Of a DNA stretch of 64,000 nt, positions 1 through 10,439 are shown one piece after another. Position numbers and translations under genes: made by a program. Position 1 is the first letter of the stretch. Every line of letters starts with the position of its first letter. The stretch lies in NCBI GenBank assembly GCA_016098155.1, contig JAAAJB010000105.1, positions 1 through 64,000 on the forward strand, read 5' to 3'. Origin of the DNA: Actinomortierella ambigua. Its lineage: Eukaryota > Mortierellomycota > Mortierellomycetes > Mortierellales > Mortierellaceae. Under the pieces are notes generated by a model. The model was not told where the DNA came from and did no database searches. It was given only the letters and a program-made list of their open reading frames with translations.

Positions 1-486
1 GAGGCGCGCGAGCGAGCAGCAGGCAGGCTACTAGCACCGGCGGTTCCCTTGGAGAAACTCGAGCTGTTTCTGAATGACCTTTCACCTGCGGAGGCAATCC
101 GAGTGCTCATGGATGGTATCCGTGGATTTGGATCGTCGCTTCGCTCACTAAGGTTTATATCGTATGAGAGAGCGGATGGAGATGAAGGAGAGGAGGACAA
201 ATCTTTACCTCTGCCACCATTGTCCAATGATGAATCTACCATGATGCCGCGACTACAACACCTCGAGATCAGGCTCAGCGATTTTGAACTACTGGATCGT
301 TGGCTCTTTCCGCTGTGCCCTAACCTGAAAAGTCTGCATGTTCACCTAAAGGACTACCCGGACCCAGACGCGCCACCTCCAAGATGGCTTACACTCCATT
401 TCCCAAACCTCACTAGGCTTGAGGTCCTTGGACAAGCAGTCTTCATGTTCAATCCAGCATCCGGATTTTCAACTTGTGTAGAGTGA
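1..486 (+). CDS. F-box/leucine-rich-repeat-like protein, 3' part
   Basis: The frame is open from the first base of the window, so the 5' end is missing; no ATG is visible. The readable 161 residues end at a TGA at 484-486. The repeated pattern 'LQHLEIRLSDFELL', 'CPNLKSLHVHL', 'FPNLTRLEVLG' is typical of the degenerate leucine-rich repeats that follow an F-box in fungal proteins; the F-box itself would lie upstream. Such proteins usually recruit substrates to SCF ubiquitin ligases. Immediately after the stop a second frame is open from 482 to about 715 and reads as plausible protein ('LWHKLPNKALKKHIGLDNEY'), so the gene is either spliced across about 480 or frameshifted. It may be a pseudogene. 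The family assignment rests only on the repeat pattern. Confidence 0.5.
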   Translation, partial: EARERAAGRLLAPAVPLEKLELFLNDLSPAEAIRVLMDGIRGFGSSLRSLRFISYERADGDEGEEDKSLPLPPLSNDESTMMPRLQHLEIRLSDFELLDRWLFPLCPNLKSLHVHLKDYPDPDAPPPRWLTLHFPNLTRLEVLGQAVFMFNPASGFSTCVE

Positions 487-719
487 ACGAGCAAGTGGTA
501 GAATTCACACGGCATCATCCATAGTTGAAGGGGATGTGACACTCTGGCATAAGCTGCCGAACAAGGCCCTAAAGAAGCATATTGGCCTTGACAATGAGTA
601 CCGTGCTGGCGGTGTTTTCACCACCACTAGTGAACGGTGTGTCTATACACTTCTAGGTACAGTGGGGTCCAGGGTAGTTTTGTTGCAAACAATAAAGGTG
701 GCAAAATAGGTTCTGCGAC

Positions 720-741
720 TTTTTTTTTTTTTTTTTTTTTT
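720..741. repeat. T22 homopolymer tract
   Basis: Twenty-two consecutive T on the plus strand lie just beyond the end of the F-box-like frame. This could be the A-tail of a reverse-transcribed insertion on the minus strand or a simple slippage tract; no target-site duplication was recognised. Confidence 0.8.
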
Positions 742-1435
742 GGTTCATCATCCCTGTCGGTCGCGGGTGTTTGAGCATGCCGCCACAAGTTAAGACAATT
801 AACATCACAATTGCACCTATGCACAGCATCGTTGGTGTTTCGAGAAGGACGATCTTGCTCAATTTTGTGTACAGTATCCTCTTCAAATAGGATACCAGGC
901 TTCAATGACGGATAAAAAGGCAAGACTAATCGGCAATGACAAAGAACACATATCTCTGCTAGGACCATAGCCTTCGCGACGACCATGCCTATCCATGGGT
1001 CAATGGGTTGATTGTCTTTTACCGGGAGCCATACTCTGTTGCCATAGTTCTTTACGACTGAGAGTTTCAAGCTACAGAAAGTGAAGCAGGAGGCGAGGCA
1101 GCTGGTGAGCAAGTATACCACGATTCGATCAAATTTTTTGACTTAGCAGAGCCAAAAGAAGTACGTCTACTGTTTGGACTTGACGTAGGGGGTGACAATT
1201 GTAGGTCGCCAGGTAAAGGGCTGCTTTGGACTCAACGGAACGCAGCGCGACACGATATGTCGCGAGAAATTTGATGTCACAGGGGAGAGGGACATCAATT
1301 CATTCAACTATTGTAAAAAATCTAAGCCCTGCGACTTTTTGGACTGGTCTTAAAACAAGCGTGCTCGAACTTCTCTCTTTGCCACTTTCGACAGCCTCCA
1401 CCATTACATTGACGCGACGTAAACATGGTGAACTC
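742..1435. other. Intergenic stretch with no supported gene
   Basis: A 164-codon minus-strand frame (627-1121) crosses the T tract, which gives it a poly-lysine run. It is Cys-rich ('EICVLCHC', 'RCNCDVNC') but has no recognisable domain or splice structure. Part of the 5' flank of kinesin-like copy A lies at the right end. I see no RNA gene or clear promoter. Confidence 0.5.
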
Positions 1436-4310
1436 ATGAAACCAACAGAGCTCCTTCAGGTATCCCTCCCTCTACATCATTAGCATCCCTGAATGGCAAT
1501 GAATTCAAGGTGGACACTTCATTCTAACCATCCCTGGCCTTTTTTGATTGTTTATCTTATTGTCTCGACACAAACAGGCTCATGAAGCAGTTCAAGGTCT
1601 ACCCAGCACCCTGCCTTTTACACCACCCGCTCAGCCCAACACCAAACTCAACAGCACTTCGCCTCCTCAAAGTAGCAGAGATGCAGCCGGGAGACCGTCC
1701 CAGCCCGAGGTCAACCCTTGCGAAAAAGCTGTCCACCCTTATCCACCCGAAATAGCCCGTCAGCGCCACGGTCGACCCACAGCCGTTGACAGCATCCCTG
1801 CGACTCCAGTACGACCTCGCCATTTTCATAGTCCCCGAGGAGGCGCGGTGGTCAAGGGTGCTTCAAAAATAATCACTTCACTGTCGTGGCCTGGACCCCC
1901 TCTATGCAAAGCACGGCCTACTCGTCACCCCACCCCATTCCGTTCATCCGTTTCTACGTCTTCTTGCGCAGCAGGGGTGGTATCCAAGCTACACACTCCA
2001 GAAAAGGCTCCATCCCAGCCCTCCTCTTCCTCTCCGTCTTCCTCCTCAGCCTCCTTTAGAGAGACTCAACCATCCCTGAGCGACACTTCCCTGCCTAACT
2101 CGCCTGCCGTGTCTATCTTGTCCATCTCGTCCGACGAGTCTCCGAATACTCATACCAACCCGTTGGATGAATACCGTGCAGAGATGGAACACATCAAGGT
2201 AACATTCTGTAATACCTCTAAGCCTGTTTTGTTCTCATGTATTTAAACCTATCTTCATGTACTGACCAGCTCTCGTGTAAAACCTTCTCTGCCATCGACA
2301 GACCTACCTTTGTTTGCGTCCATTATCGGGTGACCAACTGTCAGCAGACGATGGGTACATCAACGTCCTCAACTATACGGACATCGCGATGCAAACACCA
2401 GGCAATGTAAGTACAGAATGTCGCAACAATCAAAGTAGATTTATCGTTGCACGAAACAAAAGACTGAGTGTGGAAGAAATGCTCACTAGCTATGCTTCAC
2501 TATATCTATCAATCTTCACAGGAGGCACGGTTGCGGTCCAACGAACCATCCAACTGCAAGTTCACCAAAGTGGTTGAGCAGACCGCCACACAGGATGCGG
2601 TGTTTGAGCAAGACCCCTATGTGATTGATCTGCTCAACCACATCGAAGACCTGCGTGGGCTGTGGTTGGAGACCGAGAATCGGTATGCCGCCGTGGAGAG
2701 CCAGGTGCGAGAGGAGATGGCCGAAGAGATGGAACGACGTCTGCAACAGATGGAGAATTTTTACAGGGGCCAGCTCTACGATGAGGTGTCAATGAATGGG
2801 ACCAAGGTTGCGGGCCAAAAGGATCCTCTGACGCGGGCGAAAGACAGCGAGGAGACTGCAGTTGTGCAAGCGCTCCAATCCGAGATTCGGCGCTTGGAGG
2901 AGACGGCCGCCGGATACCAACGCGATGCCGAGCATGCCTGGCACTCGCTAGCACAGGCCGAGAAGCGCTGCCAGGAGCAGGCTAAGGTTGTCGAATCATT
3001 GCAAAGCCAGCTATCACAATGGACTGGATGGTTTGGAGCAGCTCCATGCGTAGCGATGACAGCCTCGAGCACAAGAGAAGAAGCAACCGAGGACCTTAGC
3101 TATGCATCCAACAAGATCTGTCGGAGCGAAGGTTTTGCCACCATCACACAGTAGGATGCCGCTGGGGAGGAGGAGGGTGAAGAAGGCGACGTGGGCGTTC
3201 GTGAAGAGTCTGCGACATTTGAGGAGGTGGTGCGAGGAGAGCAGGAACAGGCGCAAGTAAAGGTCGAAGAAGAAGGAACGGATGTCGAATTGATGACGAT
3301 CAAGACAGAACTCAAGTCGCTCCTGCCAGCACCGCCTCAACAAACACCACCATCGTCGACCCACGAGGGTCATTGAGGTTCTGTCTTCAATGGGTGCCAC
3401 CCCCGAGCCCCAGGAGCCGTTGCAGAAGACACTACCATCTCCATCGTCGTTGCGCATGCAGCCATCATTGAGCCAATCTTGTGGGGCGATGGGCCAATGT
3501 CGGTCACCATCGATCGGGCCATCGAGGAGCAACGATCACGACAGAAACAGAAACGGCTGCACCGGCCCGAATCAAGCGCCTTGCGATGATGCGGCCTACG
3601 ATGGGGAGAGAGAAGTGGAGATGCACGGCCACGAGGGCATGGAGAAGTGGCTCCAATGGTGCGAGAGGACGGGGCGACAAGCAGCAAAGTTTTGCCCTCG
3701 ATCAGCCGTGCGCCACAGCACGAAGAGGCGACGGGGCCCTTCTCCAGCAAGCACATGGGATGATCTTGGCAACGACGACAAAGGCGGATCGCCACGCACA
3801 CCCAGAAACTTACTGTCACCTCCACCGCCCTCTCCAGTGCCACTCTCTTTTCGTGGCACGGATCAACCTTCTTTGGAGGATGAAGTTTACGATGGGGAGG
3901 GTGGGGCAGAGATGCGCCAGCAAGCGGGCTTGGAGAAGCGGCGGCGAAGATGGGTCAAGAGAGCCACGAGAAAAGCACCAAAGCTTTGTCCTCGGTCGGC
4001 CGTGCATCTTGGCACGAAGAGGCGACGGATCTCTCCCCCTGTGAGAGACTGTGGTGTCACGAGCGATGACGATCAAAGCGGTTCGTCGTGCTCACCCGGT
4101 CACCCGGTGTCACATCCACCCTCGCCCTCGATGCCAACTCCTTGGTTCACTTTCTCGCCGCCTCCAAAGATAGGTAGCTCATCGCTGGAACAGGAGCACC
4201 CACTACAGGAGTCGCGAAAGCAGGTTTGTCAGGGTGAAGACAGAGTACAGTGGCGTTGGACGAATGGTGAGTACCGACAAATGTACCCCGATTGCGGCGA
4301 TCAGCGTTAA
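1436..4310 (+). pseudogene. Kinesin-6-like gene, degraded copy A (motor core deleted)
   Basis: Four exons can be read: 1436-1459, 1578-2198, 2302-2406 and 2522-3154 (460 codons to a TAG). A Pro/Ser-rich N-terminus leads into the first kinesin strand ('IKTYLCLRPL'), then 'FTKVVEQTATQDAVFEQ'. The sequence jumps at once to the post-motor coiled coil ('ESQVREEMAEEMERRLQQME'). P-loop, switch I and switch II are absent, so no ATPase is possible. After the TAG the same frame continues to 3376; a single extra G near 3366-3369 then shifts the reading to the frame of 3390-4310. That part carries two copies of a basic module ending 'PRSAV(R/H)..TKRRR'. Copies B and C lack the TAG and the extra G. The 3' flank resembles that of B as far as about 4750. 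Kinesin-6 is inferred from motor start and coiled coil. Confidence 0.7.
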
Positions 4311-5282
4311 CTCTTTCTCACCTGCCAATATGGTGAATGAGTTTGGGCACCAGGTGAGCACCAGCAATGGTTTGAATGAGGCAGTATCAGATGCAGAATC
4401 AGCAGTAGCAACTGCAGCAACTGCAGCCTCCACCACTGCCGCCACTGCTGGTCTATTCGAGGCAGATGACGTTGTCAAGAAGGAAGTCCCTGATGAGCAA
4501 GTGGCTATGACACTCTCCACCACAGCAACAACAGCAACGTGGATGCTACCAGCATGAAGCCCAGCCAGGTGAGGGTTGGACTGCAGGAACAGGTGGTATC
4601 GTTATCCGAAGAGATTGCAGACAGAATGGATGAGGCTTCGTGTCCGACATCGGTTGGGACAGGGCCCTGGAGACGTCGCATGGGCCAAAAACGTCGATAA
4701 AAACCTTCTCCCTTGCAGACTTGCAATAAAAAAGCTGTGCAAAATGGAATTTGGGTACTTTGTTTGGCTTGTATATGATTGGTAATCTTGTAAGCCATTT
4801 TTTGTTTTCGGTGCTCTCTTCGCCGAAAGACTTGAAAAGGTCCACACCTCATTCTTTTGGATCCTCACTCTCTAAGGCTGAGTGTCATTGTTTCTTTCTG
4901 TTGTTCAGCATGGTTGTTCTGGATTGCAACTTTTTTTTGTGTTATTTGCGCTCTTTCATATGGGAGACATTACAAAATTCCTGCAGGGCCGCAATATCAT
5001 AATATCGGTCGCAGTTGCGAAAAGACTCTCCAGTTCTGAATCTGTCGAGAACTTGTTCTGACAAGACAAGATTGAACACCTTTCCTCAAGACAAGGCTAG
5101 TTAATGTAGGAGTGGTGCTGGTCAGGGTGGATATTGGACGTGTATTGAGGTTGCTAGGTAAGGATCTACGCTAGAGAGAGCAACGAAGTACATAGTATGA
5201 TAAATACAACGTTTGATTCTCAAACGATCTAGGGGGGGATTCTTGGGGCCTATGAAAATGGAGATCTCGGGATCCTCAGGGT
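4311..5282. other. Degraded 3' flank of kinesin-like copy A and intergenic DNA
   Basis: A GTGAGT after 'WRWTN' (4265) and an Ala/Thr-rich frame at 4234-4557 suggest a spliced tail of copy A. The segment around 4621-4750 resembles 9675-9920 next to copy B, including the shared 'CAATAAA...CTGTGCAAA.TGGAAT' element. From 4760 to 5282 I see no gene. Confidence 0.5.
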
Positions 5283-5714
5283 CTAGTAAAGGTCTTGACA
5301 CCTTTCGAATCCAAAGGGGGCCGCAGCGCGTGGACTAGCCCACTCTCCTGATCCACTCGCGACATATGATTTATCCAACCGACCGGCAACACTAGCGGTG
5401 ACCCTGGGACCATTTTCAAATTGCAGGTTGAAAGTTCTGTGTTCGGTTTCAGCAACGATTTGAAAACGTTGAGATCCAGTGAGATCGTCCACATTTTCAT
5501 ACTCCAATCGCACATTCGTGATTCGGAGGGGTGGGAGAATCGGATCGATAGGTCCGGAAAAGAGATAGCGTTTACCATCCTTCACGAACTTGGTTGCGAT
5601 GTAGTTTCCTCTAGGGAAAATTCTAATGCTTCCTTTGGCTATCTCAGCTTGCACCATAGCTGGCGATAGCAAAGCAGCTACAACAGACAGGTAGGAAATG
5701 GTGTTGAAGCGCAT
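5283..5714 (-). CDS. Small secreted protein, unknown function
   Basis: An uninterrupted 143-codon frame. The first 23 residues are a classical signal peptide (short N-region with Arg2, a hydrophobic 'SYLSVVAALL' core, and a likely cleavage after 'VQA'). The mature protein of about 120 residues is beta-rich in appearance ('GSIRIFPRGNYIATKF', 'RFQIVAETEHRTFNLQF') with a single Cys near the end. I recognise no family. Size and signal peptide fit a secreted or cell-surface fungal protein, possibly an effector-like one, but nothing in the sequence shows a target. It stands alone between two broken kinesin-like copies, and no intron is needed. The ATG at 5712-5714 is chosen because the signal peptide starts there. 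Confidence 0.7.
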   Translation of the reverse strand: MRFNTISYLSVVAALLSPAMVQAEIAKGSIRIFPRGNYIATKFVKDGKRYLFSGPIDPILPPLRITNVRLEYENVDDLTGSQRFQIVAETEHRTFNLQFENGPRVTASVAGRLDKSYVASGSGEWASPRAAAPFGFERCQDLY

Positions 5715-7123
5715 GGCTGACGTGATAATCGTGCAAGGATATAATATTTGGTAGTGTGTTAGTCCTCGAGCAGCATGGAGGTTGGTTACATATGTAGAAA
5801 TACTTCACATTTGGAAGAAAAGAAAGTGTAGTAGGAAGGTGAAAGAGGTTCATATTGTTGCTTACTTTGGTCGTGAAGTGGATGGGGTAGAGTTCTGATT
5901 TACACAGCAGAGGGAAGAGATCCTTTATGTACAAAAAATGGATGCTTATCCAAAAACTAGAGAGTTGTGGGCAAAAGCTCAAGGACATGTGTTGGAAGAA
6001 GACAACATTCATGCATTTGCATGAGAACAGCGTGAGAAGGACCACGCTGTTATTCGCTTTCCTTTGTTCTGAGATAGGCGTGGGATTTTGAAAAAAAATT
6101 TAACACGGGTCCTGTTGTTTATGCCCCTCTTTCGCGTCCACACCCCTGCAGGCCACTTCTTTGTTTTTTATGCAATTGTACGAACGTGGTTTTCCTCCAT
6201 CACATCACGCTCTTGTCGCTCTACACAACGCTATTGACTTTGGATGGGTCACGCAAGCATCACTCCACGCGCATACTTTCGCCAAGTTACACGCATAAAG
6301 TCAGATAGGAGGAGAGCAATTAAATCCATCGCTTTGAAGACCCCTTTGTGTCATATGTTAAGGACTAAAGGCTTTTGGATTACAGATGTAGCTCTTTTAA
6401 CTTCCTTTACCACAAAATTGGTCACAAAAGCCCGCCATACAAGTAATTGCGAGACTATTAGAGAAAAGGAGACAATTCTTGCTAAACGGCCTTCGACTCT
6501 TAAGTAAGACTCAAGGCCACGCTCAGCCTCGCCGCGCGGAGGTTATTTGCTGTGCGAGCTGTCTTGTTGCAAACAATAAATAAGGTCAGGATTTGTGCAC
6601 GTATGGTTCATGCTGTCGGAAGTAATATATTAGGGAACTATTACACTGGATTGAGTGATGTAGTTGGTTCCACTGCTGATGGCCCTTTTTCGTTATAGGG
6701 TAGTAGGAGATGGACCGAGATAGGTCGTCGAGAATATTTCCACCATTGTTGGCGCTGAAGACGGGCGGGACCAGGTCGATACTGGTGCTGTAATTTTTTA
6801 CCCATTCCACCAATTTTAGGTCCTGTTCGCATGGCTGCATTTGCACACACACATTCGTCGCACGTACACTTGAGGAAGTCCATGGCGCCCGAAAAGCATC
6901 TTCTGAAACACCACATATACGCCAGATAGAGAGACGTGGTTCCTCCTTGAGAAAGGCACAACCCACCATAGCCTCTCCCAGGTCAGCTGACGCAGTGATG
7001 GGCAAATGTTCCCGATCAGAACAAGCACGCTCGGGCCACTTCCTTTCTTTTTGCCACTTCTCTCTCTTTCCCACTACACATTCGATTTCCCCAATACACC
7101 CATTCCATTCACACGACATAAAC
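5715..7123. other. Intergenic stretch, no supported gene
   Basis: Several frames of 70-180 codons occur on both strands (for example 6244-6507 plus, 6586-7125 minus). They have no recognisable motif, are mutually overlapping and lack convincing splice structure. The string TTGTTGCAAACAATAAA near 6562 also occurs near 680, so flanks of copies A and B share short older homology. Confidence 0.5.
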
Positions 7124-7847
7124 ATGGCAAACCTACAAACCCGATATCAGAGCTCCTTCAGGTATTCCTCTCTCTACATCATTGACATCCCAAGTGGACA
7201 CTTCATCCTATTCATTCATGACCCTTTTTGATTGTTTATATTGTTGGTGTAACGCAAATAGTCCTTTGGAGCCTTTCGACACAAACCATCTCTACGTTGA
7301 GCCACCGATGAGCAAGAAAGACAGTGATGAAGCGACGGTCGTCCAAGGGCTTCAGTCCCAGATTCGGTTCCTGCAAGAAGCAGCCAGCGGCCACCAGCGC
7401 GAGGTCGAGCGTGTCTCGTACTTGCTCGCACAAGCCGAGCAACGGTATGAGGAACAGGTCAAAATTACGGATGCTTTGGAGAGACAGCTGTCGCAGTGGT
7501 CATCATGGCTGCAAGCAGCTCCTTGCACAGCGGCGGCCGCTTCGGTCACACCACCTCCACCCATGGCAGCGGTCCCACAAGACGACGTGCATGAACAAGT
7601 GGAGAGCCAAGAGGAGGAGGACGAAGACGAGGTCGACGAAGGCAACACCTATATTGCTGAGGAAAATGGCATCAAGCAAGGAGAGATGCTGGAGGATGTC
7701 CAAGCGCAAGTCGAAGAATAGGATGAGGCCTCTGTCCTGCCACCTCATTCGCCCGATGCCGACAATGTGGAGGAACACTATATGCCCTCATTCGCAGCTC
7801 CATCTCTCACCGACATTAGGGACGACAACTTTGCGTTGGCCCTAGCG

Positions 7848-8198
7848 CCTCACTCCTCCTACGATAATTACGCACCAGTTACGGTATCCCCCTCGCCATA
7901 TGGCAGCTACGCATCGGCCACAATATCTCGCTCTCCTTGTGGAAGTTACGCCTCAGGCATGGCACCTCTCTCCTTCGAATACATTCAAGTGTCAGCCTCG
8001 GCACTCTACTCTGCGAGCGACAACTGTATGCCAGATTTGACACCTCAGACCCCCGACGGCAATTACACGTCGACCTCGGAACCTCAGTTCCCATACGACA
8101 TGGACGACTCGGCTCCGGAGCCCCACTCCCCCGATGACAATATCATGTCAGCCACATCGTTTCACTGCACAAGCGGCAGCGACACAGCAGCCTTAGCA
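7848..8198 (+). repeat. 39-bp coding minisatellite in copy B
   Basis: Nine successive 13-residue units can be laid out without gaps, for example 'PHSSYDNYAPVTV', 'SPSPYGSYASATI', 'SRSPCGSYASGMA', 'PQTPDGNYTSTSE', 'PHSPDDNIMSATS'. The period stays at 39 bp although the units have diverged. The array is absent from the matching place in copy A. Confidence 0.75.
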
Positions 8199-8498
8199 CC
8201 CTTCTCCAGTGACAACGCACCTCCTTCACTACCTCAGAATCCTGCTGCGAAGAGTATGAGCGACGACGCAGTCTCTGCATCACAGCCCCATCTTTTCAGT
8301 ACCGCAAGCATGCAGGGCTCTTCATCTATGCCATCAGTCAGACGCATGTCTACTCCTGAGAATCTTGGCCATGCCTCCAAGAAGATCCGGCGTCGTGGAG
8401 GTATTGCGGTAATCACACAGCGGGATACCATTGAGGAGGAGGAGGACGATGCAGGCGATCGTGAGAAATCTGCCACATTTGACGCAAGTTGTCCTACA

Positions 8499-8870
8499 TT
8501 GACACCTATATTCTCGAGGCACCTTTCATCACGCGAGCAGGCACGGCAAGGAGCAGGCACGTTTGAGTCGTCATCGCCCCTGCGAGCATCTTCGTCGTCA
8601 GTCCACGAGGTCGTAGAGGTTCTTTTCTTCTAGAGAAGCAACGCCCGAGCTTCGGGAGCCGTCACAGAGGATCCTTTCATTCCCGCACACGTATCTCCCT
8701 GCTTTGACACCTACATCGCCAGACCACCTCCCACCGCATGAGCAGGCACCGCAAAGATCAGGCACGTTTGAGTCCCCGTCTCTCCAGCGAGCATCGTCGT
8801 CGGCGGTCCACGAAATCATAGAGGTGCCTTCATCGCGAGAAGTAACTCCTGAGCTCCAGGAGCCGTCCCA
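8499..8870 (+). repeat. 205-bp tandem duplication in copy B
   Basis: The stretch starting TTGACACCTA at 8499 recurs at 8704. Both units encode the pattern 'H[LP]..[RH]EQA.Q..GTFES.S..RASSS.VHE', followed by 'PEL.EPSQ'. The unit occurs once in copy C (near 20335) and, degraded, in copy A. Confidence 0.7.
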
Positions 8871-9627
8871 GGTGGCGCAGTCGCTCCCATCGTCTTCGAT
8901 GTGACCATCGGCATAGGTGTCGTCACCGTCACTTGCCCCCACTTGCATGATCGATAGAGGCTCGGATATGAATGACTTTGACCTATATGCTCCCCGAAAC
9001 CTGGCTGTGCAACCTTCCTGAGAACGAGCACAATCCAATACTGCCATTGTGCACGGTGGAGCCGGAGCAGTAGCATGGCCGGGACAAGAAACATAGGTCA
9101 TTGCAACACAATGGGCTCGACAGTGCTGCAGATGCGAGAGAAAACCGTAAGTCATTGCCGCTGCACGCGCAGCCGCCACTGAGGACATCTGGTAGGGCTA
9201 TGGGCCAACTTCGGTCACCATCGATGGGGCTACTACCGCGTAGTGACGATCACGTGGGGGAGAGGGGGGGGGAGATGGGCCGGCACGAGGGTAGGGAGAA
9301 GTGGGAGAGATGGTGCCAAAACATGGGGAGCCGCGTCACCAATTTTCACCCCCGGTCGGCTGTACGCCATGGCGTGAAGAGGCGACGGAGCCCTACGCCT
9401 GTGAGGGACTGGGGTTTCCCAGGCGACAACGATGATAGAGGCTCGTCGCACTCTCTTGGACACCAGCTGCCACCTCCGCCATGCTCGTAAGTACCACCAC
9501 CCTTAGACTGTTGTATCTGCCGCCTCCTCAGGTACGTATCCCATCGCAGGAACAGGAGCGCCTAGAATTGGAAATCTCAGGGATTAGATACATCAAAGAA
9601 GAAGAAGAGTGGCGTTGGACGGAATAG

Positions 9628-10113
9628 TGGAAGCCTGACAAGTGTCCCCCCCCCCTCCCGATCGCTAGTTCAACATCGACTCGGTGGACGAGGCCTCATG
9701 CCCGATGGCGGTTTAAACAGGGCTCTTTAAGACGGTCGCCGTAATCCGAACAAAGCAAAGCAAAGCAAAATATAATATAATAAAACAAAATAAAAATTCC
9801 TGCTCTTACGACGACCACCTTCCTATCATCCGTTGATCCATTCTTCTTTGCAGCCCAATCTTTAACAATTCACCTTTGTGGCTAGGGTAGCAATAAAATA
9901 AAACTGTGCAAATGGAATGAAGAGAAAGGTGGGAGGGGGTGTTGAAGAGGGGGATAGAGAAATTCTGTTCCCCTCAGTGTTTTTTTTTTATTCTTTTTTT
10001 TTCATTTAACAAGCTACATCACATCTTCACGGTCGACAAGTAGTCGCAGTAATCAAATACCTGGGCAGCCTAGACGAAGAAACACCCCCTCCCCTCCTTT
10101 TTTTTCTCTCACT
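9628..10113. other. 3' flanks of copy B and of the Vrl1-like gene
   Basis: Contains an A-rich run of AAAGC/ATAAT units (about 9755-9800) and CAATAAAATAAAA near 9892, matching the copy A 3' flank. TTTATT at 9987-9992 is an AATAAA signal for the minus-strand gene ending at 10114. No gene. Confidence 0.5.
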
Positions 10114-10407
10114 TTAGTCAAGTGATACCTTCTCGCTCAACGAATCCTCGTTCCCCACTTCAGCAAGGGTTCCTTCGTCGACCTCACTTTCTTCCATCTG
10201 AGGCCCTCGCCCACCCGATCCAACTCGCCGTACAGGTGATGGCCGACGCTCCACTAGGCTTTCATCAATGCTCTGCTGGATCTCCATCTGCCTCTGCCAA
10301 AGCTTCAGCTCCGCCTTTTCGTCCTCCTCCAGAACCAACTGCCCACCTTCCTCGCTGCCGTGGCGGCGACGCGCCGCCGCCGAAAGGGGAGGACCGCGAC
10401 CCAATGA

Positions 10408-10439
<32 letters not shown>

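Larger units (their letters stand above)
7124..9627 (+). pseudogene. Kinesin-6-like tail, degraded copy B
   Basis: The first exon (7124-7161, 'MANLQTRYQSSF') is followed by a GTATTC donor and an AG acceptor at 7260-7261. A long frame then runs from 7262 to 8633, cut only by one in-frame TAG at 7719-7721. It keeps the coiled coil ('LLAQAEQRYEEQVKITDALE') and 'ERQLSQWSSWLQAAPC', which matches copy A, but nothing of the kinesin motor. Downstream come a 39-bp coding minisatellite, an Asp/Glu-rich patch, a 205-bp tandem duplication (8499-8870) whose second unit is in another frame, and one basic module ('PRSAVRHGVKRRRSPTPVRD', about 9350-9410). The end ('EEEEWRWTE', TAG 9625-9627) matches the end of copy A. 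As it stands it could make only a 165-residue coiled-coil protein from 7124 to 7721. Divergence from A is high, so the duplication is old. Confidence 0.65.

Noticed and set aside
6244..6507. 87-codon plus-strand frame
   Set aside because: No domain, no orthologue recognised, poor start context and no supporting splice sites.
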